In this document: positions 53,191 to 64,000 of the stretch, in pieces
How positions within the stretch are numbered: the stretch's first letter is position 1
Layout of the letters: each line of letters begins with the position of its first letter
Assembly (NCBI RefSeq): GCF_000189635.1
Contig: NW_002476046.1
Coordinates: 2,337 to 66,336 of the forward strand
Source of the DNA: Tetrahymena thermophila SB210
Lineage: Eukaryota; Ciliophora; Oligohymenophorea; Hymenostomatida; Tetrahymenidae
Direction: 5' to 3'
DNA: 64,000 bases
The notes under the pieces: model-generated
Seen by the model: the letters and a program-made list of their open reading frames with translations, nothing else
Databases searched by the model: none
Told to the model about the DNA's origin: nothing
Position numbers and translations under genes: made by a program

Positions 53191-54204
53191 AACACAAATA
53201 AAAATAAATTAATTATTTAGGATTTTTAAACTTAAACTTTACCTATAGCTATACAATATTTATAAAACTACCAGATATATATTTTTTACTTGAAAATGAA
53301 ATAATTATTCAAAGAAGATCTATAAATTGATGAAATCCTCATTAAAATTTTTGGAATAAAAACATTTTTAAAAACTCTTTATTTTTTATATTTAATCATT
53401 TTATGTTAAGAATATATTTATTGTAAGATTATATTAAGTATGAATAAAAAATTAAAAAATAAAACAAAGTTTAATTAAATCTGCTTAGTCACCTAAATAT
53501 AAATAAATAATACCTTATTTTAAATTTGTATTAGTTATTAAATTAGAATATTTTATATTATTTATATTATTTAAATTTATGCTTCTAATAAATATAATCC
53601 TTCAATAAAGAGGAAAATTATCAATTTTACAGTATATAATTTGTATTTAATCTAATTTCATTTAAAATCTAATACAGTATTTTTAAAATACTTTATAAAT
53701 TTTTTAATAATATGAAAAAATGAAAAATCAAAACCTAATCTAATCTATTAATCGAAGATCCTGTATTTTTTAATAAGCTAAATGATTTATTTTATTTTAA
53801 TTTACTTTTCATATCAAAATCTTAAATTTCATTCACAAAACCAATTATTTTATATTCTCAATTCAATATTTTTGAATTTTATTTTTAAGAAAATTTGAGT
53901 TTCCAATTCATGGCTATCTTTTTCCAATTTATATGGGAATTATTATTTAACAATTTTATATAATTGAAGCATCAAATTTAATAAAAATAAGAAGAAGAGT
54001 TTTATTGTAATAATAAAATATTTGTCAACTAAAAAATTGCAAAAAGTAATTTGCTCTCACTATTTTATAAGTTTAAGGATTACGCATCCTCATAAAAATG
54101 ATTTTCCTCAAACTAATTATTTAATTAAATATTCTAATATAAATAGTTGTGAAATGCTCTTGCCCAATAGTGCTGCCTATTTTAACTTAAATATCTTATT
54201 TCAG
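53191..54204. other. gene-less stretch, unresolved 5' end of next gene
   Basis: AT-rich. The signal-peptide exon of the Cys-rich gene should lie here or in the following few hundred bases. A hydrophobic ATG frame at 53912 and acceptor-like TTTATTTCAG ending at 54204 are candidates, but I cannot prove the join. Confidence 0.4.
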
Positions 54205-57200
54205 TTGCGAGCAGTCATAAAATAACTAATCAGAAAGAGGAAATACTTTCCTTTCTGATTAATAACCTAATATCTCTCAATTAACAATCGTAGGATGGTA
54301 TCGCTTGAATGGTAAGTCAAATTAAGATTATCTATTGATTCAAGCAAGAAATAACCCAAATTAAAACCTTATCAAAATTGTATATAATCCTTTTTTATCA
54401 AAAATTTACTGTTAAATTTTAGATAAAAACTTAAATCCATATGATATATCTTTATAAAAAAAAAATTCAATTTAAGATAATTGGTTTTTTATTAAGATTG
54501 GGATAAATTTGAATGACTAAAATAGTAATGCAAGCTATATATTTTATGCGATTACAGGATTATCATCCACTATTTCTTAAGACTCTTAGTAAAATTCATT
54601 AATTTAATATTTTGATAATTAATAGTTTGAGTTTCTATACGGGTCTTAGGTTTACTATCCATATAGTAGATCTTGCTCAATAAGCAAATAAGTAATTTTT
54701 ATCAAATTTTAATAATAATAACTAAATTAATCAATTAAATAAACAAATAATAGATTTTAGCTTTTGTTGGAGTATCAAACAATTCAATTTAAGGTCCATT
54801 CTTTTAAACTAATTTATAAGAAATGTCTATTCTACCTAAATTAAAATACTACTTTGATTTTGTAAAGGCATCTTCTAAAAACCAATAAATTTATAATTTA
54901 GCTCCAGAATATTAAACCTGCTATTCAGCTAATTCTGTGGATTCGATTAATTGGCCTTACTATTAATTTAAATGCAAAGGATAGTTTATTTCAGATTATT
55001 CAATTAATTTTTAAGAAGAGAGTGGAATTATAATATCTTTTGATTTCTTAGTAACCACCCATGACACTAACTATTATAATGGTATTCTTTCTATAATAAA
55101 CTAAGATGTTATTTCTCCATAAGTTATAGTTTTATATGTCTTTAGATATGATTAAGGTAGAATATATGATTTAATTGTCGATAAAAACTATGGTAGACAT
55201 GATAGCCCATAACAGGCTATTGTATAAAATGTATAGCATCGTATAACTATCATTTTTAAATTAAATTTTGGTAATCTTGAGAGATTACTTTATTTAGATA
55301 ATCAACTTATTTTCAGTTCTCAAATTAATAATATAAATTGGAGATATTTAGCGTTTTCTATTATAAATGTTCCGTTGAATTCTAATTTTACTGATAAAAT
55401 AGTTTAAATAAAATCTTTTAAATTGTATACAGGAAGCTTTTTTTAATAATGTAATGGATGTAATATCTATATAAATAATTTAGACTGCTTTTCATGTTAA
55501 GACTCAAATGACTATTTAAAATTAGACTAAATATACACTTGTTAGCCTTCTTGTATTTATCCATACATAAGTTCATCATCAAATTTATGTACACTTGACA
55601 TTTCAAATTAAAGTCAATGCAAAATAGATGGACAAGATTTATTCTAATAAGCTGGCTGCACTTGTCCTGAGGGTTAGTATTTTGATATTCATTCTAATAA
55701 ATGTGTAAACTGCCTCTATTATTGTAAATCTTGCCAAACACCTTTCACTTGCGATACCTATTTATATTCTTAAAATCTTAAAGGTAACAAATAAATTTAT
55801 TTCATTCAAATTTGTAATTTTCTTTCACTTTAAAATATTTTAGGTTAATGCGATTAAAATAGCTTTGACAATGAGACATAGTGCATATCCAACTATTTAA
55901 ATATTTTAAGTAGATAAAATTAAATGTTTTTGATAGATAGTAATTAAATATTTTGCTCAACTTAATCAAATATCTATATCTTGTAAAATTTTATGGTGAG
56001 AGACAATGCTTTACGGTTAGGATGGGAATCGAATTCTTTTTTTTTTACATTAAATTTTAATTTAAAGATATCTTAATTAAATTAACAAAATATTTACACA
56101 ATTTGCTATCTAATGAATAAAAATACTCACATTTTCTCTCTTATTTCATAATTTAATTCATAGAATAATTTATAGCTTAAGCTTATTGTAGATAACAATG
56201 ATATTATTTTATAAGCTTATATAGAAGCAGATACCGATACTTGGATTGGGTTTTATTATGATTCTCTTGGGATAAATTTAGCTTTAAAATACAAGTACTA
56301 GTAAATTTCATATTATAGAATCAGTAGAAAAAATATAATAAAATATAACCTCGATGACCCATACTTAATTATTGGAATCTAATCTCCATTATTTTAAAAC
56401 GGATATCCTCTTTGTGGATTGATAGGAGATAATAATTGGATTATTAAAGGTATAAAAATGAATCATAGTTAAATCAGTTTATTTAATTTTTTTGTATAAA
56501 AGGTGATAATAGCATGAGAAACTTTTTTAATGAGCTAATTTAATTTTCAGAAATAGACACGAATATGATTGTCGATTTTAATTTATTGGATTACTAACTT
56601 GAATTACAGTAAAAGCAATTAGCACTTTCAAATAGAGGAGACTCTTCACTTACTCTTAATTTTATTAATAATAATTATGTTTTTGATGATCAAATTGGAA
56701 TGATGATGACACCCCAGAATGAAAGTATTATAAGGTTAGGAAATAAAATCAATTAAGTACCTTTCTCTTTTATGCTTTAAATAAAACCAATTGATTATAG
56801 CTAATGTGGAAATTACTATTTCAACATTTTAACTTTTGTACTCTCTAGCAATGCATAAATAATATTTAGAATAAAGACCGATCAATATATAAGATAAAAA
56901 TATTATTTAGAAGTATGTACTTACGATTATAACTGCAAGAGATTTTAAAAGTCTAAAATCAATTATTCTTAGCCAAACAATTTATGTAATTAATACCTTA
57001 CTTCACTATCAATATTTAAAATATTAAATTTATTTTTTTAACATAATTCTTAGTTTTTAAAATTTCATATCTGGAATATTCAAGCTCTTTAGTAATAGTT
57101 AAATTTAATTTAGTGAGTAATTATATATCTGATGAAATAGAAATGTAGTTGCCATTTATAACAAGTGGCAATCCAATATTTTATGATATTAAACTAGGTG

Positions 57201-59862
57201 ATCAATATTCAAATTTCTATCTAAAGCCATTATCAAATAATCATCCGATTTTCTTTAGTAGGATATAAATTTTTTTAGGTGGGTTTTATTATTTGAGCTA
57301 CGATAACAAAGATCCATGTTTTATATACATAAATCGTAGAAATATGACATGCATTTACCCAAAAAAAGACTATGTAATTAAGGATGGTATTGCAATACCT
57401 AAAAATGACTGCAATAAAAACAATAAATTAAATGATTAACTTCTATACTATAATGAAAACACTAAAACCTGCTAAAACTCTGGTTTATTTATACCAAACT
57501 GTGTAAATATAAATATTTAAACAAAGTTATGCATTTAATGCATTGATAACAAAATGGTTCTACCTAAATGCTAATGTCCTGATGGAATGTTTTTATAATA
57601 GGACTCAAATTCTTGTAAATGTAAATTATAAAAATATTTTTTATAGTATAATATAAGCAAGTAATATATTTTAACAAAATAGATTGCTCTTCATAGTGCT
57701 TGACTTGTGCTTAAACTTAAAATAATTGTCTTACCTGCAAAAATAGTTTATAAATACCGCCTTCATGCAAGTGTCAGTATAATGACTATTATTTAGACTC
57801 AGATAATATTTGCAGATGTAAAATATTTTTAATTAAATTATTTTAATTTATAATTTATTATAATTAAATTAGAATGTAATTCTAATTGTTCTTCATGTAA
57901 AGATCGTCCAGATTATTGCTTAACATGTAGCTAATTTAGGATAAATCCTCCTCAATGTAACTGTAATCCTGATTTGTACTACCTTGATTAAATTACCAAT
58001 AGTTGCCTTCCTAAAATATGTCCCAATAAATGTAAACAATGTAATCAAAATAATTAGTGTACTCAATGCAGAGGAGATAGATTATATCCTCCTGATTGTA
58101 ATTGTGGCGAAGGATTTTATGATGATCCATCGCAAGAAAATTGTTAAAAGTGTCAAGAAGGATTCTATTATGATGTAGTTTAGAAAAAGTGTGAAAAATG
58201 CTTTTACTCATGTGCTACTTGCTTTGGTAATTTAAAGTTTAATTGCAACAGCTGTTTATTTAACTTAAAACTAACTGAAAATAATGAATGTGTTTGCCCT
58301 AACAATTTAACTATGCCAATAAACTCAAATTAATGCTACTCACTCATGAAGATATAATTTAATCAATAATTTGTCAACAATTAATATTAACTTGTAATTA
58401 AATTTGATTATCCAATAGATTTATTACCATAAAGAATATAAGGTTAAGGAATAAATAGTTTATTCTAATTGTAAATAAACTAGTTAAACAATAATCTTTA
58501 CTAAATTTAAAGATATTTTATCTCAGAAAATAACTAGTAATTAACAATTATCTTACAAATACCTAATAATATTTAAAAAACAGATGGCTATTTGCTTTTT
58601 TAGCAGACATATTTTTTTTATAATAAATAATTTATGTATGCCCTAGATCCGATTTACAGTAAGAAACCCTTGAGTTTTGTGATTGGTCCATTCTTTTAAA
58701 ATACAACTTTCAAATACCTATTGATTAAATATCTATAGAAAATTAGTAATTTGTAAGCTTAACAAATAAATTTCAGATAATATTCTATATAATAAATTCA
58801 GTTTAACCTACTGCTATGTTCTTGCTTCTAGATGTTTAGTATCCACCAAATTTATATTAGTTTTTGGCTTGTTTTGGAAAATAAGTCTTTAGGCATGTTG
58901 AAGATAGCTAATCTTTTGTTTAAAATAAAAGTTATTCTTATTTGGGAATAAATTTAAATTAATATGTTTAAGGAAGCTCAAAAATACAATTAAATAAATT
59001 AGGATTTAGCAACTCAATATTTATTAATTGCGAATTGATAGTTATTAAATATCTGATTCTTTTATTTGCTTACATTTTATTTATTTTTTTAAAGAATAAA
59101 AATAATTGTTAGAAGATTTAAAAATTTTTAGATCTTTTAAAGAAAAGATTAAGCGCAGAAAACGAAGTTAATCTACTCATGCTAATTTTGTCGGTTTTTA
59201 TTTAATTCTCTGATATATAATAATCGAATTTCGTTTCGAGGTGGAGCTTTTATGCAGCTTTAGTTTTTTTGTACCAATTAATACATTCCTATATCTGGTT
59301 TTTTAAGAAGCTTAATTCAAAATCATTTGATTACAAAACCTCATCTCTAGAAATATTTTATGAAAGATTAAAAATAAATAAAAATAATATAAATTTACTT
59401 GACTATTTAGTAAAAAATTACTATTTTCTTGGCTTAATGAAAAAGATATTGCTTTTATTTTTTATATACTTTTTATCAAATCATCCTTCAACAGTGTGCT
59501 ATTTAGGGTTAACATTGAATTTTTCTATAGGACTTTTAACTCTCTATATAAGACCCTATAAGTATTTATATGTCTAGTTGATAAAATCATTTGGAGAGAT
59601 ATTATTATCAGTAGCATGGGTATTAATTATTTTGATAATAAACTTTAACAATATAAATTAAGTAAATGTTGTTTATAGTGAAAAGGATATCTAATATTAT
59701 TTAAAATTAGGATTCATAGCCTCATTAATGCTGATGATATTCAATTTTTTATATTTAATAATTTTTTTGATAGAAAACATTATAAATCCAATATATAGTA
59801 TTATAATGAAAAGAAAAAATAAATTAATAATATAAAATAAAAGTAATTTTTCTAAGTTGTGA
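54205..59862 (+). CDS. large Cys-rich multi-TM surface protein, ~1765 aa, 5' end unresolved
   Basis: Exons with introns at 54692-54753, 55784-55843, 56450-56502, 56986-57053, 57621-57682 and 57818-57872. The N-terminal part has repeated LamG/concanavalin-like stretches (IVGWYRLNG, YLLIQARNN, GPFFQTNLQE, WIGFYYDSLGINLALKY). Two furin-like Cys-rich clusters follow: about 55.45-55.85 kb (CNGC, CFSC, CTCPEG, CKSC) and 57.6-58.35 kb (CSSC, CLTC, CNCNP, CKQC, CTQCRG, CATC). The last ~280 residues hold six or seven hydrophobic helices, e.g. LIVIKYLILLFAYILFIFL and ILLSVAWVLIILIINF. Typical of large uncharacterised ciliate surface proteins. The frame changes by one step between about 58680 and 58870. 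A 98 bp intron 58679-58776 with a non-standard GTG donor would repair it; otherwise it is a frameshift. The start codon is not identified. Confidence 0.75.
54227..54261. repeat. 35 bp near-perfect inverted repeat inside coding sequence
   Basis: TAATCAGAAAG (54227-54237) pairs with CTTTCTGATTA (54251-54261). The inner AGGAAA/TTTCCT extends the stem with a two-base bulge, leaving a tiny TAC loop. It lies in an exon of the Cys-rich gene as I read it. Confidence 0.75.
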
Positions 59863-60277
59863 TATTTAACAATATTTATATCTGTTCTCATTTGAAAATT
59901 TTATTACTTTTTATAAAAAAGTTGATTTATTCAATTATTGTAATTTCTTATTTTTAATTAATAAAAAATATATCATTTTTTAACATAAAAGTTTTTTTAA
60001 TTCATAAAAATTAAAAATAATTTTAATAAATAGTAACCTTTAATTTAGAAAGCCAAAAGTATTTAATTGCAATTTTAAGGTTTATTTTTAAATGAATTGA
60101 AATTTATTTTATAGCATCAAAGATGAATTTTAAAATTCATTTATATAGTTAAATATTCTATTTTTTTCAATTTTATTTTAAAAACTTTATTGAATCTCTT
60201 TCACTTTTAAATCTTTTAATCTTAATTAACATAAATATATAATTAAAATTATTTATGAATACTTAAAAATTAAACTC
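59863..60277. other. spacer between convergent genes
   Basis: Very AT-rich, no gene; the 3' ends of both flanking genes point into it. Confidence 0.55.
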
Positions 60278-62434
60278 TCATTTAAATTATTGTTAAGATC
60301 TTGGAGAATAAAATATCTCCTTATTGTCATTATTTTGATAGCATTCTGGTTCAGTATTATTAGTTTCGAATCTAAAAATTTTACTATTTGTTTTTTACTT
60401 ATAAGGCGAAAGCTTTTTTAAATTTTAATCTATCACATTTTTAAGATTTTAATTTTTTTCAATTTCAAAAATAGCCTAATTAGATGATTCTGCAAAGCTC
60501 AATAGAGATTTAAATTTAATTTTATTAATATTTTTTTCTAAATCGCATTTCTTTTTTATTAAGCTACTTGGAATATAGGTTGATAGTAAATTCTATTTTT
60601 TAATAGGAGAATCTATCTCTTTTTTCTTACTCATAGATGGACTCTTAGTGAAATTAGAAACACTTTTAGAAATTTTCAAAGAGCTATATTTATTATGAAT
60701 TGGAAGTTTACTTAATATTTGCTATTATTTTTCATCTTAATTTGAGTTATCTTCATTTATTTGTTAATTAATTCCATAGTCAAGCTCAAAGGCATTATGG
60801 TTAAAATCTATGCTAACCCTTTAGCTTTTTTTTGGAGACAAAGGAGTACTAAAACCATGATGAAATTTGCTTTAAAAAGAAGCTTAAAAATTATCTTCTA
60901 AAATAAAATTAGAAATTGGAGTTTGATCTTAATATTCCTATCTTATTGGAGATGGAGTGTTAGATTTACTACAATTAGGACTATTTCTAGATATAAATTA
61001 TATCGACTTTCTTACATTTTATTCTACTAATATTTCTTGCTTTTACCTTTCTAATACTTATTCATATGGAAGTTTAGATTCTAGAAATTATTGCAGAGAA
61101 GAGAAAGGTTTCTTCTTTATTAGCTATCTGTTTTCACAAATATTTTATAAATCCTTTGAGGATATTGTATTTGGTACTAATTTAGCTGACATCATTTAAG
61201 ATATTCTTTTTTCTTATCTGCTTGCTTTTAAAGGATTTTAAAAGCAATTGCTTAAGTCAGTTTACACCTCCATTTGATCTTTTAGATTTTAAAGTAATTT
61301 AATTTTAAACTAATTAGTTTCAGCAAGTTATTTTTATTGAGAAGCATTTCTAGGAGAAGAACTCTCGTTAGACTTTCCTCTAATGATGTCAGACAATCTG
61401 TTTTCATTAGAAAAAGCTTCATAATTGCTAATTGCTTCACACATTGATAGTTTTTTATTTCCTGAGAATCTTTAGTATTTTCTATCAGATGCATCATCAT
61501 AAATCATATGTTAAGAACCTAGCTTATCATTTACACTGCAAAATTTAGAATCTATATATTCTGGAGCTATTTCATTTTCTGAACATAACTTTGAAATATA
61601 AGGTGTAGTATCCTAACTTTGAGACTATTGTTTTTTTATTGAATAAATAATATTATCAGCTTAATTACTTCTATTCGTTCTTTATGGTTACTATTATTAG
61701 ATAAAGTTATTAATTCTGCATACTTATTTTTCATTATCTTAATCAATATCTTCTATTTCATCCTAGGATTTGAAGTATAGTGATTTAATATTTCTCTGCA
61801 AAGACTAATCGGTCTTAGTTTATTAATTTTTTTAAATAGGAGTTTTAAACAATTTATTGCTATCTTTTTTATTATTATAATTTGATAATAAGCATTTTAT
61901 CTTTGAGATCAAATTCTAATTTTAATACAGTTTTCTGTTTGTAGAAAAAGCCTAAACCTTCTAAACTTCATTTCCTTTCTGTGAATATTCCATGTACTTA
62001 TCGCTTATAAGAGAGCTAGCTCTTTCTTTTTAAATCATACTTTTAGGAGTCAAAATTTAAAATTCATCTGATTTTCTTGAGTTTTTTATTGGAAAATTAG
62101 ATTTAATAGTCGCTGAAGTATAAGTAGAAGAAATAGTGGTCCTAGGAGTTTGAAATGAATGAATCTTTACATCTGAACCTTATTTTTTAATAATTACCAC
62201 TTATTGTGAGTTTTTTTCCTTTTTTTCTTGATTCGTTTATAGCTAACCTCTAAATTTGTGATAATTCATATGATTTTCATCAACCTTTGCTTAAACTATC
62301 ATTTGATTTTATGGTAATATGTTTTGATAGTTTTATTTGGCATTTTTCTTTTGAAATTCCTCATCTTTATATAATTTATAAACATTAGCTATATTAATTT
62401 TTATTTGTTTAGCCTAGGAGTTTTAATATTTCAT
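60278..62434 (-). CDS. Gln/Asn/Ser-rich protein of unknown function, 718 aa
   Basis: An uninterrupted 719-codon minus-strand frame under the ciliate code, ending in TGA. I recognise no domain. The protein is strongly polar, rich in Gln, Asn, Ser and Lys, with many Ser/Thr-Pro sites (QTPRTT, LTPKSM, KTPIQK, NTPSPIR, FSTPLSPKK, DSPIKK, YSPRS), as in disordered, kinase-regulated proteins. A short helical stretch around residues 345-400 (KIKLLQNLKDQ) could be coiled coil. No TM or signal peptide. The start at 62434 is the first ATG of the frame I could find; the frame stays open a little further upstream. Single exon. Convergent with the Cys-rich gene and divergent from the NSRP1-like gene. Confidence 0.75.
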
Positions 62435-63680
62435 GAACCTGTGGCCGTTATGATAAAATGGCCTAGAAATTCCTAATAGTAATTTGAAATTTAAGATTAA
62501 AATAAAGTTTATTATGTATTTTGTTTAAAAGAGCTATTAATCAAAGATATACCCTCAATTTAAATTACCCTAATTATAAATTTTTTAACTATAAATAACC
62601 ATTCCTCGAAAATATTTATAAATTAAACTTTTTGCTGTAATTCTTCAACCATTAAAAATAGTATAAGTCATCAATCATAATTTTTTTGTAATTATGAAAA
62701 TCCACAAAAAGTATAATAATTAAATATCAAATACCTAAACCAATTAAACATAAATATTATACAAATTTTTTTATTTAGTTAGGAATCAAAATTTGTTAAT
62801 TTTAATTTAAATAAAATAAATAATATCATGATTTTTTCTAATAAAGAGTTAATTTGTTTAAATAAAAAAAATAATTTTTCATTTTTTAAATGTTTTTTTT
62901 ATTTTTTGTTATTCTGCTAATATAGTTAATTAAATCAAATTAATAACTATTTAAATGTTTAAGAAAATATTTCCAAATTTAGAATATATTAAATAATATA
63001 AATTTTAAAATTGTTAAAATAACATTTAACCTCAAACATTATTAAAAATTAAACTTTATTTAATTTCTGATAAATAAACATATATTTTTTATGATTAAGA
63101 TTAAAAATTGGCAATATTCCCAAAAGACTTAATATTATATATGATTGTTTTCAATGATAAGCTATGTTATGAAAATTAATAATAAATAATATTTTCCATT
63201 TAATTTACTAAAATTTATCACAAGCTTTAAATACTGTGATCTATTTTTAACAAAGCCTCAAAATTTGATGTAGATCAAATTTAAAAATTACAAAATAATA
63301 TTATAAAAAAACTTTTAACTATTTTTTTTTTATTGTTTATTTAAACAAATATTCAATATATTAAAACTAATTTATATAGTTATTTTTAATTTTTACTTTT
63401 TTGATTTAATAAGAGATACTTAATAATATTTTCTTTAAAATAAAAGGTTTTCTTTTTGTTTTTTTGTTAAATTGTATATCATTTTGTTGTAGGGTTAAAT
63501 TAATTCTAGCAATTAACTTTGAATTTGAACAAAATGTTAGTTTTATTAGACTCCAAATAAATTATGCATCTAGCATATATTAATTTACGATAAGAATTAA
63601 CTTTTACCTTTTTTGATTTTGTTTAGCAATTATTGAAAAAATTAAATATAAAATGTAAAACCCTTTATTGGCTAAAAAAA
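62435..63680. other. divergent promoter region
   Basis: AT-rich spacer between two divergent genes. No gene or clear element found. Confidence 0.5.
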
Positions 63681-63704
63681 ATGAGTAAGACTCATATAAA
63701 ATGA
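63681..63704 (+). promoter_or_regulatory. 7-codon uORF overlapping the downstream ATG
   Basis: ATG at 63681 opens MSKTHIK and stops at a TGA that overlaps the ATG of the next gene in ATGA arrangement (63701-63704). If transcription starts upstream of it, translation of the main gene would depend on leaky scanning or reinitiation. Confidence 0.5.
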
Positions 63705-64000
63705 GCAACTCAAATAGCAGAGGAAATATGGCTCACTTGTATGCTTAAATGTAGCATAAAAAAATGGAAGAAGCAAACGAAGCTGTGAAATTGATGATGG
63801 AAGACCCTGATTTATTCGATTATGATGGGCAATATGATTAAATAAAGAAAGCCAGAGAAGAAGCAACTTAAGTTAAAAAAACAGAAAAAAAAGAAAGTGT
63901 TTTATTAGGAATTAGAATGGCGGCAAAAGATAAAAGAGACAGAGAATTCCTCATCAGATAAGAAAGGTTAGCAGAAAAGGAAATAAATAGAACAGGAAAT
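63701..64000 (+). CDS. NSRP1/CCDC55-like splicing regulator, 5' part (100 codons, runs off window)
   Basis: One hundred open codons from ATG to the window end. After a short Ser/Asn start, residues ~18-60 hold the NSRP1-type N-terminal pattern: MMEDPDLFDYDGQYDQIKK resembles the family's EYD-x-x-YD segment. A charged coiled-coil stretch follows (LLGIRMAAKDKRDREFLI, RQERLAEKE), matching the region where human NSRP1 has its LLKAVEIRKKE helix. Human NSRP1 is a nuclear-speckle protein influencing alternative splicing. The match is by motif order, so the name is provisional. The 3' part is outside the window. Confidence 0.6.

Noticed and set aside
54022..54225. Open frame upstream of the Cys-rich gene
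   Set aside because: No ATG start and a different frame from the supported exon; the TTTATTTCAG acceptor at its end suggests part is intron.
57984..58211. Frames on both strands in the Cys-rich cluster
   Set aside because: Shadows of the Cys-rich gene, whose CxxC spacing is in the other frame.
58753..58801. Short 49 bp GTAAG..CAG intron to explain the frame change
   Set aside because: Its length and phase do not restore the C-terminal frame.
61282..61500. Minus-strand frame with repeated Met start
   Set aside because: Out-of-frame shadow of the 718 aa minus-strand gene.
1..64000. Transposons or viral elements in the gene-poor left part
   Set aside because: No transposase, integrase or polymerase motifs and no terminal inverted repeats were seen.

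Overview
This window reads as nuclear DNA of a ciliate, most likely Tetrahymena or a close relative. It is extremely AT-rich, above all between genes. Every convincing gene reads TAA and TAG as glutamine and stops only at TGA. Introns are short and AT-rich, mostly 50-70 bp, and nearly all begin GTA and end in AG. Standard-code ORF calling therefore breaks each real gene into pieces. The joins given here were worked out by hand from reading frame, splice signals and protein similarity.

Left part (1-27.9 kb): mostly non-coding AT-rich DNA. It carries seven same-strand copies of an unrecognised paralogous gene family, at about 1.4, 4.6, 14.5, 18.1, 21.0, 23.5 and 26.6 kb. Six copies are open and the 23.5 kb copy is a frameshifted pseudogene. 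Interspersed are one two-TM membrane protein gene (8164-9897), a 3 x ~245 bp tandem array near the left end, a 288 bp near-identical tandem duplication at 24.1-24.7 kb, a diverged dispersed repeat (12.2 and 22.5 kb), hairpin-forming 38 bp repeats at 16.9 kb and a (CAT)9 tract.

Middle part (27.9-52.5 kb) is an ordinary gene-dense block. On the minus strand lie a Nudix-type protein and a SAYSvFN-domain protein with a C-terminal SEC-C zinc motif. On the plus strand follow a complete ~4284 aa axonemal (inner-arm type) dynein heavy chain with about 28 introns, a 690 aa AIF/AIFM3-like flavoprotein whose Rieske domain has lost all four iron-sulfur ligands, and a 367 aa DRG1 GTPase.

Right part (52.5-64 kb): a decayed fragment resembling the start of the next gene, a large cysteine-rich multi-TM surface protein gene with a frame change near its 3' part, a minus-strand 718 aa Q/N/S-rich protein of unknown function, and the first 100 codons of an NSRP1/CCDC55-like gene at the right edge, preceded by a tiny uORF overlapping its ATG.

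The genes are not an operon or a shared pathway. The dynein gene marks a ciliated cell; DRG1 and the NSRP1-like gene are housekeeping. The least described parts are the tandem paralog family and the AIF-like protein with a disarmed Rieske domain.
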